A stretch of 12,840 bases of DNA from Desulfobacterales bacterium (GTDB taxonomy: Bacteria; Desulfobacterota; Desulfobacteria; Desulfobacterales; JAFDCJ01), in assembly GCA_020345785.1 (NCBI GenBank), contig CP070771.1, positions 5,401,835-5,414,674 of the forward strand. The letters run 5' to 3'. This document shows, in pieces, positions 12,491 to 12,840 of the stretch. Position 1 is the first letter of the stretch; every line of letters starts with the position of its first letter. The position numbers and the translations under genes are program-made. Below the pieces are notes generated by a model. The model saw only the letters and a program-made list of their open reading frames with translations. It made no database searches and was not told the DNA's origin.

Positions 12491-12840
12491 ATGACCAAAG
12501 TAGAAAATCTCAAAAAGATCACCCTCACCTTCCAGGCCGGCACCGCTCCCGACAAGATGGACATCACTCCTAAGTATCCTGAATTCAGCTTCATTTTCGG
12601 ACTGGCACCGGAAGGCATGACCCCTTTTGAATACGAATTGGTGGAAAAATCCGAAGGTGATGATGTCCTGCTTCACCTGAAAAAGGACAATCTCGGCAGA
12701 TTCTTCGAGCACCTGAACCCGCCGATTTGGGATCTGCTTGACGGCCGGGACGAGGTATACGTAAAAGCACGGATCGCTGCGGTTGCGGCTGCCGATAACC
12801 GCGAAATTGTCAAAGCCATGGCTGATATGACCGGACACGG
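12491..12840 (+). CDS. Unrecognised protein, N-terminal 116 residues (runs off window)
   Basis: An open frame begins at ATG 12491, preceded by AAGGGA about 10 nt upstream, and continues to the window edge. It starts MTKVENLKKITLTFQAGTAP, is acidic with well-spaced hydrophobic residues, and has no signal peptide or membrane segment, so it looks like a soluble cytosolic protein. YPEFSFIFGLAPEGMTPFEY (29-48) followed by ELVEKSEGDDVLLHL faintly recalls FKBP-type isomerases of the SlyD kind. There, a similar spacing joins a Phe-Gly strand to a Gly-Asp turn, but the match is too weak to name. I do not recognise the family. Codon use resembles the neighbouring genes. A longer 116-codon frame on the opposite strand is judged a shadow. 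Confidence 0.7.
   Translation, partial: MTKVENLKKITLTFQAGTAPDKMDITPKYPEFSFIFGLAPEGMTPFEYELVEKSEGDDVLLHLKKDNLGRFFEHLNPPIWDLLDGRDEVYVKARIAAVAAADNREIVKAMADMTGH

Noticed and set aside
12488..12838. Minus-strand open frame of 116 codons at the right edge
   Set aside because: The plus-strand frame has a better start, ribosome site and amino-acid composition; the antisense frame looks like its shadow.

Overview
The window looks like bacterial chromosome, probably from an anaerobic member of the Desulfobacterota (Deltaproteobacteria). That assignment is an inference. It rests on moderate G+C in the genes against AT-richer gaps, the style of the proteins, and gaps filled with short repetitive phrases of a kind I remember from such genomes. 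No rRNA, tRNA, CRISPR array, integrase or transposase gene was seen.

Layout. Positions 1-2445 run on the minus strand: an HNH endonuclease gene, then a UDP-glucose 6-dehydrogenase-type gene (ugd), then the first half of a glucose-1-phosphate thymidylyltransferase gene (rmlA/rfbA) cut by the window edge. The last two make activated sugars for surface polysaccharide and are 25 bp apart. The HNH gene has a plausible promoter and a leader of about 135 nt with two hairpins. Positions 2983-9576 run on the plus strand: a small SAM methyltransferase, an enolase-superfamily acid-sugar dehydratase/racemase-like enzyme, an APC-family amino acid permease overlapping a PLP-dependent D-cysteine desulfhydrase/ACC deaminase-like enzyme, and a short GMC-type flavin oxidoreductase with a cysteine cluster. 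A minus-strand gene at 9720-10730 encodes a membrane-anchored or exported protein joining a heavy-metal-associated (HMA) domain to a SurA-like region and ending in a CxxxC tail. A HAD-type phosphatase (11257-12222) and an unrecognised partial gene (12491 to the edge) follow on the plus strand.

How the genes fit together. Only two groups look functionally linked: ugd-rmlA (nucleotide sugars) and permease-PLP enzyme (uptake and breakdown of an amino acid, with a 26-bp overlap). The other genes are separated by gaps of about 100-540 bp and look like independent metabolic units.

The gaps are unusual. The most striking feature is a non-coding element of about 330 bp (7826-8157). It has long imperfect terminal inverted repeats enclosing three consecutive hairpins, one of them branched, and suggests a MITE-like repeat or a large structured RNA. 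Several other gaps carry short phrase-like repeats: two inverted copies of a GGACACGGAT phrase, two copies of an ACAACTGAC phrase, a CTAAAATGA tandem, and TTCTGCGG repeats. None overlaps a convincing gene.
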